Assembly (NCBI GenBank): GCA_936432065.2 | Contig: OW386286.2 | Coordinates: forward strand, 112,493,519-112,557,518 | Reading direction: 5' to 3' | Source: Rutpela maculata | Lineage: Eukaryota > Arthropoda > Insecta > Coleoptera > Cerambycidae | DNA length: 64,000 nt | Part shown: one piece after another, positions 11,601-21,568 of the stretch | Layout of the letters: each line of letters opens with the position of its first letter | Numbering within the stretch: the stretch's first letter is position 1 | The notes under the pieces: model-generated | What the model was told of the DNA's origin: nothing | Database searches by the model: none | Seen by the model: only the letters and a program-made list of their open reading frames with translations | Made by a program: the position numbers and the translations under genes

Positions 11601-14600
11601 TTTAAGGGTGAAAACTTTTTCAGCGTATATATATATATATAGACCTGCATAATAATTACGTATTCAGGGTAAATGGACGAATTTCAGGCCTCCACGCTAG
11701 ATATGGACCACAATAACAGCGCAGAAGTGCGAACCAGAAGTTGCATGATTAAGTCCATTTTGAAGGGAGAAAACTTATGCGGTCTGTATATAGACCTGGG
11801 TAATAACTTCTGGTTCGCACTTCAGCACTGTGTTATTGTGGTCCATATCTAGCGAGGTAGCCTGAAACCCATTCATTTACCATGAATACGTAATTATTAC
11901 GCAGGTCTATATATACGCTGAAATACTTTTCACCCTTCAAAATGGACTTAATTATGCTACTTCCGGTTCAGACTTCAGTCCCATGTTATTGTGGTCCATA
12001 TATCTAGTGAGGTGGCCTGAAATCCATTTATTTACCCTTTATACCAACTTAATGAGCAGGTCTATACTGAGACCAAAAAAGTTTTCACCCTTAAAAATGG
12101 ACTTAATCATGCAACTTCCAGTTTGCACTTCTGCGCTGTGCTATTGAGGTCCATATCAAGCGTGGAGGCCTGAAAATCGTCCATTTACCCTGAATACCTA
12201 ATTATTATGCAGATCTATATATACACTGAAAATTTTTCACCCTTAAAAATGGACTTAATTATGCAACTTCCGGTTCAGACTTCAGCTCTGCCTTATTGTG
12301 GTCCTAGCGAGGAGGCCTGAAATCCATTTATTTACCCTTTATACATACTTAATACGCAGGTCTATACTGAAACTGAAAGAGTTTTCACCCTAAAAAATGG
12401 ACTTAATCATGCAACTTCTGGTTCGTACTTCCGGTTCATATTGTGGTCCATATCTAAGGAGGAGGCTAATTAGTTTGTTGGATTTCTAATTTTGAAAATT
12501 CGTGTCAAACTTGAACTGTTCTTCAGCCACATGATATTTCGTTCCGAATTTGATGTATCACGTATAGACAACTTCAAAGCTCCATAACTTAAAAACTATT
12601 AATTTTTCGGCCTTGTTCCCATGGCGACTTTTATTCAGGATGATTTCAAAAATAACATATTTCAATTTTAATCAAATCCGCCAGGCATTATTTTACATTA
12701 TTTTACATAAGAAACGTGCGGAGTCCTTTCTGACCTGGCCTTGCGCTGCCATTCAATTACTATGGCGAATCGTACCGTGGATGTCTGGCAGGCTCCGGAT
12801 GAGTGCTCGGGGAGGATGATATTTTTGTACATAATTTAAAATAAATTTGTTTTTGATATGATTTGATTTGGATTTGACCCTCACCCTGACGTACCGGGTT
12901 CGATTCCCGGTCGTGGCCTGAGATTTCTTTCGAAAAAGAAATTAATTCTTGTATACCAAAATACTGTCCCTTGTCTCAAAATGTGTAGCTCCCTCCTGCA
13001 CAAAGTCACTTCAGGCCCTAGGGATACAAGATACAAGAGGTTGTATTACATGTGGTGTTATTATTCAATAATAAATTGTTTTTCAATGGTGCACTGATAA
13101 AAGAATTGCAAGGAACCTTTTCGCTACAATTTTTCTTCCTAAACAAATTTAATTTGAAACATTTTTAGACCCGCCGAAAAATTGATTGATTGATTCCTGA
13201 AGCCTTCCTGGTATCCTCATGAGAAATTTGAAAAAGACACCATCGATACAACCTTCCATCATAAACAATGTAATTTGTAACATTTTTACATTTACTGAAG
13301 AATTCTTTCTGGTTCACTGATTTCACTAATGTCAATAGCATTCTACCATGGACCTCCCAAATCTTTTAAGTATAAAATTTTTACGTATATGTTTCTACAT
13401 TTAGCCGTGTACGAGAAAAACGTATTTCCCACAGGCAGCAGATACACAGCCAGACGGTATGCTATGCCGAATCGGATATATTTGTTTTTTCGGGTTTGAA
13501 AACGTCCACTTTCATCATAATTTGGAATTTGTATTTGCACGATGCCAATATTTTCTTTTAGTTTTAGCGTACCATGCTTTTATTGAGTAAAAAAAATCTT
13601 TTCACTCAAACATTGTGAGGTATGTTAAATTTCCCACTTTTTTTTCGGTTTCAAATGATAGTAACAAAATAAGGGGACTTTCTGTATTTCTCGTCGATAT
13701 CTTAAAACCAAAGCGAGATAAGGGAAAAAACTATACGCAATTTTTTAGTAGAGAATGAAATTCTCTAAAATAATAATTACAAGAAAAAAAAAAGGTGCAG
13801 CTGATAGTTATAAGTTTAGACTTGATGCCAAAGTCCCAAAAATTTTTTATTTCGCTTTTTTTAAAATATGGTTCCCTGAGCTTTACACACACAAAAAAAG
13901 AATTTCCTAACACCTTGTACACAGCATTGGCCAAAAAGGCTGCACCATATGGGAAACTCCGTTGTTATGACTTTCTGAAAAATTTTATTTTTGATGAAAG
14001 TCATCATCTCAAACAAAAAATGGGCTGCACAAATGTTTATTAGTTCTGGCGCATTAATTTTTTTGAAATTGCCTCACGAGTAAGCTGTCTCTATTTTTGA
14101 AGATATCGAAAAGTGTTATTTAAAGAAGTTGCTTATAATCCCAAGTTATATCCAGATGTCAAATTTGGCTGCTCTATTTTAAAAATAAAAATTTTAATTG
14201 CTGAACTATATATATTTTTAAATATTTTTATGTTATTAATAGTTCTCTCCATTTAATAGTTTCAGCCTAAGTAATGGATTAAAACTCACTTTGAAGAACT
14301 TTTAGCATTACTTTTTTGACTAAATAAATATTTTGGGAAAAAAGGTTAAATATCTTGGTGCATAGTTGTTCTCTTTTTTTACGATGATTTCGACATTTTT
14401 TAATGGAAATCTCTTAAAAAGAGTTTCATTTAGTGATTTGTATTAAAAAATTTCGACAAGTTAACATTAGAAAAAAAGAGAACAACTATGCACCAGGAAA
14501 TTCAGCATTTCTTCCCAAAATATTCATTTGGTCAAAAAAGTACTGCTAAAAGTTCTTCAACGCGGATTTTAATACATTACTCAGGCTGAAACTGTTAAAT

Positions 14601-17600
14601 AGAGAAAATGATTAATAACAGAAAAAGATTAAAAATATAGTTCAGAAATTATGAGTAAAAAAGTGGAAAATTTTTATTTTTAAAATAACAACCAAATTTG
14701 ACATCTGGATATATCTTCGCGTTATAAGCAACTTCTTTAAATAACATTTTTTGATAGCTTCAAAAATAAAAATAGTTTACTTTTGAGACAATTTCAAAAA
14801 AATTAATTTTCTCAAAACAAAAAAAAAATATTCCCACCAAAATAAAAATTTATGAATGGAGGAAAACTGATGAAAAAAAAATTTTTACCACCGAAATAAA
14901 AATTGATGAGCGCGGAAGAGAAAAATCTCAAAAAAATTTTTTCCACCAAAATAAAAATTTATAAGCAGGGAAGAGAAAATCTAAAAAAGAAATTTTTCCC
15001 ACCAAAATAAAGATTGCCAACTTATGCCAAGTCTGACAAAGTTGGGGGGGTAACGTACGGCCCTGATTCCCATTAATTTAGTTTATAAAACGAACTGGAC
15101 AGTGGGCTCGTTTTATTTTTCAAGGTTATATTTGATGGAAATAACAACAAGCACATCTCTAGATAAAGTATTGGCGTCGTACAAAAATCCAGATTTCAGA
15201 TTATGATGAAAATGGACATTTTCAAGCTGAAAAATAGCAAATATACCCGAATCGGCATGCTGTTCGTGTGACTGGGTCTCTTGGGACTGAAGGTGATACG
15301 TTTTCCTCCAACACGACTCAACCTGGACAGGGTTCAGATTTTACATAGCTGAAAAAAATTCCCTGAATATTTCAGGTTTCCCATGACAAACAAATTTTTT
15401 TCCAATGATACATAATAATAATTATTATTAGGTATATTAAATGTGATTTTACATTAATCAAATAATTTTAATTTTAAAAATGACTTTTTTGTATAAAATT
15501 TATTTTATTTTATTTTCAAACCAAACGCAATAACGTCATAAACGCCATAAAAATATTTGTATTAAGACATAAAAGTACATAAAACAGTAATAATATCTAC
15601 CCTTATTTTTTAGAAATTAATAGATATTTTCAGTAATCTGCAATCGCCATTAGGCGGATGAATGGGTAGGCGCTAGCTCTTCTCTACCAAATTATAATTA
15701 AAAAATGGTTTTGGAGACATAAAAACTTGCCCCCCCACTTATCTATTCATATAGTACGGCCCCAGAAAGTGCGCTAGCTTTTTACTGGGGGAGGGCAAAA
15801 GGGTGCTTGCTATTCTTTACAATTTAAGACTATTTTGGCATTTCTTTATTAATGACACCTAAGTTAATTTATTTTGCGCCCAACGAGCGCAACCTTTTTG
15901 AGGAAAAAATCATTTGAAAAAATAAGTGGAGGGGGGGGAGGGGACTTAATTCTCTCCGGAGAAACTCGGTCATGTCTGTAGAATGCAACATCCGATCCGA
16001 ACGAATACAGTGGCGTAGTCGACTTCTTGTAATACACATTTTTTTAAAGTCGCAATTTAAAAATAATTCAGAACAGTGGAAGTTCGTAAGTAGTTTATTG
16101 TTTTCCATATTGTGATTCAAAATTCTCTGGTTTTTATGAACCTTTTGAAAATCCCTGAATTTTCAAGTTTTTTAAGAGTTTTAAAATTTCCTGAATTAGG
16201 TTTTCCTTATGAGTCCGAACCGTGGTGGATACCTGAAATTTTATTCGTAACACTGAGAGGTCCGAGGTGGAACGCTATTGATTATTTATTATTGATTATT
16301 TATTATTGATTATTTATTATTGATTATTAATTATTGATTATTTATTATTGATTATTATTGTATCAGGGGCGGCTCCAGGGAGTGCCAAAACACAATTTTA
16401 CGTCGAACTAAAAAAATGTTCCAAATAAAAATTGTTTTGCATGGAAAAGGTATTCTGCAAATTTCTTGTCAGAACATCAGGGAAAGCTCCAGTGACGATC
16501 CAAAAATAATTTATCGTTAAATCAAAACATTTTTTTAATAGAAAATTCTTCAGTATGGGGAATTGTATCGAAAAGGTGTTTTGCAAATTTCTGCCCAGAA
16601 AAATTGCATTCAGGTTAATTTTATGTTTTACCAAACCAGTTCTACAAAATATGCTCGGGATATTGGATGATTAAGTATTGTCAAGGTGGTCCATGTGAGA
16701 CCGATTTGTTGGGTAGGTTCAAGAATGATCTGCACCAACACAAATTCGCATATCCGTCTACGGTAATTATATTAATTAAATAGACTAGCAAAGTACATGC
16801 AAAATAGTTACTTATACGATACCAAATTAACAATTAAGAAGCGAGTTTAACTTCGTGCTGGCTATTTCATACTTATATCAGTTGCAAAAATAGTTTTGGC
16901 AATTTGAAAGTTAGTTACAAAAGAACCCAAATTAGTTTTTAGTATTTTTGTACGTTGCAAACTGAGTTATATCTAATTTGTTAATTAAATAATTATTGAG
17001 CATCATTTTCAGTCATATCAGAATTCAGGTTATAATGTCAATGTGCCTGCCCAATGTACATGTACATGCCAATTATTATTCTTAAGAAGTAAAGATCTTA
17101 GTTAAATTTTTAATAACTCTTAAAAATCAACACTTTATCATACTTTCTTTTGTGAAATTGAATAAAAACAAATTTTAATTTTTACTCATTCTCGTATAAG
17201 AAAGTACAAGAATTTTAAGTAGAACATTTTAACAATAAATTACAAAGCTGAATAACTTCACTTACAACATGCAGCCTCTTCATCAGCGTTATCCTCACAA
17301 TCTTTTTTCCCATCACAGAGTTTATTTTTCGGAATGCATTTGTGTGTTCCAGAAAGGCTGCCCCGAGGACATAAAAACTTATTGTCTGGACATGCAATTG
17401 CGGTACAATTTATTTCGTCAGATCCGTCCGAGCAATCTTGATACCCATCACAGTGAAATGCCCCAGGTATACATAGAGCGTTGGCACATCTAAATTGAAC
17501 TCCATGGCAAACCGGAAAATCTGTAATAAAAACCGTATGTATATATTTATCTAAACAGCAGTTTTCGAGTGCCACATTTTATGTATAACTCTGCCTGTTT

Positions 17601-20600
17601 CATACAGATTTTCATGTTTTATTATGTAGTTCATCTATACAGTGCCTCCCAGTGGCTACTCGTAAGGGATGCAGAGGGTAGTCAAGTACCCAAGACATAA
17701 TTTTAAGATTTGTATATATTTATATAACATTAAAAAAAAAACCATAAATTAACTAATTCTATTATTTGACTACTTGTTCGGCCCGGCTTCACTTGGGTGA
17801 AAATGTTATTTTTTTGATTTTTACTTAGCCTCCGTTTGGCATAACATGATGATTGATGATAAACATAGCTTCCATGACAAACAAATTATTGAACAGTGAA
17901 CGTATACTTATGTCTCTATATAATAATAATAATAGGTTTTATTAGCAATAGCTAATTACATTACAAAAATAATACATAATTTAACAAAAAGTTTTTAAAT
18001 TTAACACTAATATAAATTACACATCTACATTATTATATATATAAGTATAACATTGTCTTTTAAAAATTTGCAGAGATTGACTTGTTTTAATTTCAGTGGG
18101 TAATCTATTATACATAACCATTCCATTATGATATAAATCATTCTGTCCGTAATTTGTCCTAACTGTGTGTATATATTAACAGCGATTAAATACCAATTAC
18201 TGTTTTTTTAATTATCCAAATAAAAATGTAATTTTATGTGATTTCAGTTTCGCATAAATAAGGTATGTTGTTAGTTCTTTTGGATTTTTTGTGAATAACT
18301 GAATCACCTTAAAAAAAAAACGGAAAATTGTAAAATTTTTATTGATTTTTTTTAAAGCAATGCTTCACGAAAAAAACTGTTCCTCGTTTTTAATGAAAGT
18401 ATTGTACATAATATTTATATATTTACCATTAACTGGATGTAACAAAGAAATATATTAGAAATAACCCTTGGTGATGGGTTAAAAATCAACTTTTTTTTTT
18501 TCATGGCTGACATACCCTGTATATTTTAAGTTTGATAACTGTTTATGATTTCTTAAGACAAACAAAACTTTTTATAAAGAATGACTTTTTCTCGGTAAAT
18601 CAAAAATAAGAAAGTTTACAAAAGTGCGGTAGGCACCCCATCCGGGGACACACTGTATAAGGCTTAACACCAGGTACTTGCCTCTCACATCCGATACTTA
18701 TTCAGTGTTATTAAATCAATCTGAGCCACTTGAAGGAAAAAAAAAACGCAATTTGAATCAAGTCCGATATAAGTAGGTACTTCAAATACATGATAATTCC
18801 AACTTCAGTAAGCATTATGTCGAAATACTGAAGGTTTGGGACTTTGTACCTATCGAGGCATATGATCAACGTGCCGAGACACACAACATATCAAAATTTC
18901 AGCCAATTTAACGGAAACCACTTTCACATAAGAAGTGTGCGTGGTTCTTTATATTTATGTATTTCACTGATATTTGTTCAGTAGTTTAAAATACGTAACA
19001 TAATATAAGCCAAATATATTTTTATAGAATTTTAGTACAGCATAAAATGCGCATCAAGGCTCAAGGGAAAGGTTACAACTTCAACCCACCCTTGACCACA
19101 CCACTGTGACAGATGATCTCTCTGAAGTAGTACGGTATTGTCCTGCTGTTTTTCGAAGTCGGTTAAAGAGGCAAACTTTACTGTCTCATTCAGCAGCAAT
19201 GAGGTTTTCAATCATAATACATTTAGAAACACAAGCATTGTCGATTATAAAAAACCGCTGCCTAAGGAATTACTACTTCCACATCCAGATTCTCTATCCA
19301 AGTCACTCACAACGAAAAAATTTTGTATGTGGAAATAATTGTTTATGCAACTTTAATAATATAATATTTTAAATCCTCTACCCCAAAAACGATACCCCAC
19401 ATCGGTAGTGGGGTAGGGATGGTGATAGGGGGGTGGTAGTGGGGGTGGATGAAGTAAAAAAATATTTTGAGTTTTCTGGTTCTTGTACATACACTAAATC
19501 ACAATTTTTTTTATTCCCTTTAATAATGGGGTGGGGGTGGTAATTGAGGTGGCCAATGCCAAAAATTTTTTTGTATATATTAAATATCAATTTTATGGAC
19601 TCTTACCTACTTGATTTACCTATTTACCCCATATTTACCCAAATTACCCCCCACCCTTCGACGGAACAAGATGAAAATATAATCTAGTTCCAGATCTCGG
19701 TAAAGTACATATGTGTACCAAATTTCAAGTCAATATTTTAAACGGTTCCAGAGTAAACGTGCGCACAAAAAAGTTACAGACAGACCGACAGACAGAAATA
19801 TTTTTCGCTCAAACTTAAAATCTCGACGTTTCATGACATTCTAAGCTTATTTGAACAATAAAAAATTTTTGCAATTTTTTTGTTGTTACTATACTTCCAC
19901 TGCATGTGGAAGTAAAAATACATAAAAGTAAAACTTACGAGTTTTCTTCAGAACAGTCAATTACTTCCACATCCAGTGGAAGTATAGTAACGACAAAAAA
20001 ATTTTTAAAAATTTTTATTGTTCAAATAGGCTTAGAATGTCATGAAACGTCGAGATTTCAAGTTTGAGCGAAAAAAAAATTTCTGTCTGTCGGTCTGTCT
20101 GTCGGTCTGTAACTTTTTTTGTGCGCACGTTTACTCTGGAACCGTTTGAGATATTGACTTGAAATTTGGTACACATATGTACTTTAACGAGATCTAGAAC
20201 TAGATTATATTTTTATCTTGTTCCGTCGAAGGGTTGGGGGGTAAATTGGGGTAAATTTGGGGAAAATAGGTAAATCAAGCAGGTAAGAGTCCATAAAATT
20301 GGTATTTAGTATATACAAGAGAAGCTAAGGTCTCAAAAAAAATTTTGGCATTGGCCACCCCCATTACTACCCCCACCCCATTATTAAAGGGGATGAAAAA
20401 AAATGTGATTTAGTGTGTATACAAGAACCAGAAACCTCAAAATATTTCTTTACTTTATCCGCCCCCCACTCCCACCCCCCTGTCACCACCCCCACCCCAC
20501 TACCGATGTGGGGTATCGTTTTATGGGTTTTTGGGGTAGAGGATTTCAAATATTATATTATTAAAGTTCCATAAACAATTGTTTCCAGATACAAAATTTT

Positions 20601-21121
20601 TTCGTTGTGTGACTTAGATAGAAAATCCGGATGTGGAAGTAGTGATTCCTTGGGCAGCGGTTTTTTGTATAGATTTTAACTTTGTTTTCATTCAAAAACA
20701 TAAAATAATGGTGTATAAAATTTGTTAACCATATAAATGTTTAAATATCGAGAAGGTTAAATAGATACGCTTACGAACCTGTAATATTTGGAGATTTGCC
20801 ATAGTCAAGTAAAAAAAATTCTCCTCTTTCATTAATAACACTATTTCATCACGTACATAAAATTAAAGTACTTACTGCAACCTTGCTCGTCAGAATTATC
20901 TCCACAGTCATTCTTGTGGTCACATTTTTGCGAGGAATCTATGCAACGTTGCCCATTAGAACATCGGAATTGATCTAAGCGACAGGCAACTCCTGGGCAA
21001 TTTTGTTCATCTCTTCCCGAGCGGCAATCTAAATATCCATCGCACTTTTTTTCTTTTGGGATGCATGGATCGTTTGCTTTGGACCCACAACGAAAATCAT
21101 CGGGTTGACACTGTCTGTATG
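5358..21121 (-). CDS. LRP1: LRP1-type low-density lipoprotein receptor-related protein, N-terminal part in five exons
   Basis: Five minus-strand exons join in compatible phases (1-1-1-0-0, then out in phase 1) to 924 codons without a stop. Module order is LDLa x4, EGF, calcium-binding-type EGF, YWTD propeller, EGF, YWTD propeller, EGF, LDLa. In vertebrate LRP1 the N-terminus is LDLa x2, EGF x2, propeller, EGF, propeller, EGF, then the second LDLa cluster, and the DNECT-type EGF and the LDLa after the third EGF match closely in residue pattern. LRP2/megalin begins with a longer LDLa cluster, so it fits less well. Family role: a large endocytic and signalling receptor at the plasma membrane that binds many ligands through its LDLa clusters, with the propellers releasing ligand at low pH. 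Signal peptide, remaining LDLa clusters, membrane segment and NPxY tail are outside the visible exons. The symbol rests on module order and recognised similarity, not on a search. Confidence 0.88.
5736..7283 (-). CDS. LRP1: LRP1 exon: propeller 1, EGF, propeller 2
   Basis: An exceptionally long 1548-bp exon (516 codons, phase 0 at both ends) between acceptor TTTTTTAG and donor AAG|GTTTGT. Residues 1-215 complete the first YWTD propeller (blade motifs LYVADS, MFVADS, YWCDSLLD, YWTDGTK). An EGF at about residues 216-255 (NPCGHNNGGCQHMC...CACHIGYRLKTDERNC) separates it from the second propeller (YYSDVLQD, YYIDSRKG, FFSEWD, YWCDALLD, YITDWR). Several N-glycosylation sequons (NLT, NGT, NVT, NIS) lie on propeller 2. 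Fusing nearly both propellers into one exon suggests loss of ancestral introns. Confidence 0.93.
7481..8160 (+). mobile_element. 0.7-kb Helentron-like repeat, oldest copy
   Basis: Shares the full order of landmarks of the family: GGTGCCGAAGGAATCACTGC start, a G-rich segment, ACCAAATTTCAAATTAATATC block, short (ACAGAC) tract, AAATCTCGACGTTTCATGA, and a terminal CTTCCATTGGATG. It is the most diverged copy and its terminal hairpin is broken (ATGTGCATATGTGC instead of GTGGAAGT). Neither end carries an obvious direct repeat. Confidence 0.75.
8560..9140 (+). pseudogene. Degenerate LINE fragment, RNase H C-terminus
   Basis: Translation in shifting frames gives PLLLVPGHSGIEVNKKAERF (from about 8811; the VPGHSGIEGNEKAD motif of LINE RNase H, with the final catalytic Asp lost) and then QLWTITGFLTGHYALTGYL...MGMYSDDLKCR (about 9035-9130), the usual zinc-binding tail that follows RNase H in LOA/I-type ORF2. 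Many stops and frame changes. This is the same class of element as at 1-4231 but far older. Confidence 0.7.
9476..9879 (-). CDS. LRP1: LRP1 exon: two EGF modules and start of propeller 1
   Basis: Acceptor ATTACAG before 9879, donor GTAAG after 9476; starts in phase 1 and ends in phase 0. The first module (CPSLDCEYKCQAS...CYCPDGKKLASDNRTC) is followed directly by a calcium-binding-type EGF (DRNECTEWGFCDQLC...CSCAPGYILKDKNRC). The last ~45 residues begin the six-bladed propeller: LLYFAHDKSIFSMN and a YWSD motif (LYWSDVKTKR) at the donor. The spacing of the two EGFs matches the equivalent region of vertebrate LRP1 closely. Confidence 0.92.
10365..10479. mobile_element. piggyBac-like MITE, 115 bp, TTAA-flanked
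   Basis: TTAA at 10361-10364 and 10480-10483 flank imperfect inverted ends CTCGTTCACTGCCGATG and CATCAACAGCGAACGTG. A perfect 14-bp palindrome TCGCCATATGGCGA (10382-10395) follows the left end. TTAA target duplication is the hallmark of the piggyBac superfamily. The ends resemble those of the 394-bp element at 40722-41115. Confidence 0.75.
11209..12729. mobile_element. Foldback element with tandemly repeated arms
   Basis: Terminal inverted repeats begin AAAGGACCCCGCACGTTTCT (11209) and end AAGAAACGTGCGGAGTCCTTT (12729), continue through ATAATGCCTGGCGGATTTGA and the AAGCTCCATAACTT-type block, and lead into arms built of ~150-160-bp units (GGACCACAATAAC...GGAAGTTGCAT(G/A)ATTAAGTCC). Three units point one way (about 11380-11800) and four the other (about 11800-12450). 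The units alternate between GATTAAGTCC and AATTAAGTCC versions. No coding capacity and no clear target duplication. This architecture is that of foldback (FB-type) elements. Confidence 0.8.
12885..13075 (+). mobile_element. Probable SINE remnant with a tRNA-like B box
   Basis: CCGGGTTCGATTCCCGGTCG at about 12896 contains a perfect polymerase III B box (GGTTCGATTCC) inside a 5-bp stem, as in a tRNA T-arm. No A box or rest of a tRNA precedes it, so it is not a tRNA gene. The body continues through GAGATTTCTTTCGAAAAAGA to an AT-rich end. Extent is uncertain. Confidence 0.5.
14053..14818. repeat. Large imperfect palindrome (arms ~360-400 bp)
   Basis: The sequence from 14053 reads again in reverse complement up to 14818, e.g. 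AAAGAAGTTGCTTATAA, ATATCCAGATGTCAAATTTG, AGAACTTTTAGCA(T/G)TACTTTTTTGA and GTGCATAGTTGTTCTCTTTT in both arms. The centre near 14414 is itself a short hairpin (GAAATCTCTTAAAAAGAGTTTC-like). Arms have diverged by scattered substitutions and a ~25-bp indel. No gene inside. Probably a non-autonomous foldback element or an inverted duplication. Confidence 0.85.
14819..15012 (+). repeat. Tandem repeat, ~55-bp unit, about 3.5 copies
   Basis: Units read (A)n-TTTTTCCCACCAAAATAAA followed by AATTTATGA-type sequence, GGGAAGAGAAAATCT and a new A-run. Abuts the right arm of the palindrome. Confidence 0.75.
16270..16362. repeat. 13-bp minisatellite (TTATTATTGATTA)n
   Basis: About seven units, nearly perfect, in the LRP1 intron. 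Confidence 0.9.
17266..17520 (-). CDS. LRP1: LRP1 exon: LDLa repeats 3 and 4
   Basis: Acceptor ATTACAG before 17520, donor GTAAGTG after 17266; phase 1 at both ends, which lets whole LDLa exons be added or lost without changing frame. Repeat 3 reads CHGVQFRCANALC...CDGYQDCSDGSDEINC with a full calcium site. Repeat 4 has a longer first loop (CPDNKFLCPRGSLSGTHKC) and ends CDGKKDCEDNADEEAAC. Human LRP1 has only two LDLa repeats before its first EGF, so this pair makes the N-terminal cluster twice as long. Confidence 0.9.
17925..18180 (-). pseudogene. 3' end of a LINE ORF2 with (TTA)n tail
   Basis: On the minus strand NYGQNDLYHNGMVMYNRLPT then EIKTSQSLQIFKRQCYTY reads to a stop, matching the C-terminal block of Jockey/CR1-like ORF2 (NGLVMFNKLPxEIK). 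It ends in (TTA)n, seen as TAATAATAATAAT on the plus strand near 17926. Strongly 5'-truncated. Confidence 0.7.
19251..19914 (+). mobile_element. 0.7-kb Helentron-like repeat, forward copy
   Basis: Starts at an A-run plus CCGCTGCCTAAGGAATTACT, ends with the stem ACTTCCAC-TGCAT-GTGGAAGT. Contains the G-rich block, the (GACA) tract and AAATCTCGACGTTTCATGAC. Forms the left half of an inverted pair with the next copy, 45 bp away. Confidence 0.88.
19962..20666 (-). mobile_element. 0.7-kb Helentron-like repeat, reverse copy
   Basis: Mirror orientation of the preceding copy. The terminal hairpin ACTTCCACATCCAGTGGAAGT comes first on the plus strand and the end ...CCTTGGGCAGCGGTTTTTT last. The two copies can pair into a ~650-bp double-stranded stem if transcribed with the LRP1 intron. 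Confidence 0.88.
20876..21121 (-). CDS. LRP1: LRP1 exon: LDLa repeats 1 and 2
   Basis: Acceptor TTTGCAG before 21121 and donor GTAAGTAC after 20876 are both canonical. The exon starts with two bases of a split codon and ends with one. It encodes two LDL receptor class A modules with six cysteines each: CQPDDFRCGSK...CDGYLDCRSGRDEQNC and CRLDQFRCSNGQRC...CDHKNDCGDNSDEQGC. The calcium-cage acidic residues (D-x-S-D-E) are complete in the second. In the first, the usual DxSDE reads RSGRDE, losing one of the acidic positions. At least one exon with the signal peptide must lie upstream (higher coordinates); none could be recognised. Confidence 0.88.
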
Positions 21122-21543
21122 CTGCAAATTAAAGTAAATATTGTAGTTTTTTTACATGTTAAATTTTATTCGGTAGGAGAATGAATTTCTTAGTATACAT
21201 ATAGTGCATATATTTTTAAATAAGATGAAAACTTGTAAAACTTTTAAATGTGTTATAACCTAAAATTATTATGAATGCAGATTAATCTCAGGTGTTTTGT
21301 AAATTGTGAAATATTAACATATGCGATTTTTTAAATGCTAAAATAAGTTTGTGAAAAACTAGCATTTTTTTTAAATTAAAACTGTGTCGAAACCTTTTGC
21401 TAACGAATTAGTAGATGAGTAAATTGACCTTTTAAGGTTAAATATTACCAATCGTTTTCTTGCTTAAGAAATCAATAAGATATATAGTGTTTAACTACCT
21501 AACTAGGCCCCTAGTAACGTTTATATCAGTGGCGGATCGACAG

Positions 21544-21568
21544 GGGTTCCGCGGAACCCGGGCCCGGG
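21544..21568. repeat. Two overlapping perfect GC palindromes
   Basis: GGGTTCCGCGGAACCC (21544-21559) and CCCGGGCCCGGG (21557-21568) share three bases. They follow CAGTGGCGGATCGAC, which resembles a hAT-type terminus, so this is probably a subterminal part of an old DNA transposon. Confidence 0.6.

Larger units (their letters stand above)
9880..17265. other. Large LRP1 intron made mostly of repeats
   Basis: Phase-1 intron of 7386 bp holding a TTAA-flanked MITE, a foldback element, a tRNA-like promoter remnant, a long palindrome with a tandem repeat beside it, and a 13-bp minisatellite. In 15020-16260 and 16370-17260 nothing beyond AT-rich sequence and unassigned repeat-like fragments (for example CAGGGGCGGCTCCAGG at about 16365, resembling a hAT terminus) was seen. 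No exon was recognised. Confidence 0.7.
17521..20875. other. LRP1 intron with a LINE tail and two inverted 0.7-kb repeats
   Basis: Phase-1 intron of 3355 bp. Contents: LINE 3' fragment (17925-18180, minus), then two copies of the Helentron-like repeat in tail-to-tail orientation. Around 18470-18660 the phrase GGGGACACACTGTATAAGGC resembles a mariner-type terminal repeat, but no partner end was matched. Confidence 0.7.

Noticed and set aside
12885..12925. tRNA gene
   Set aside because: Only a T-arm-like B box is present; no acceptor, D or anticodon arms can be built around it.
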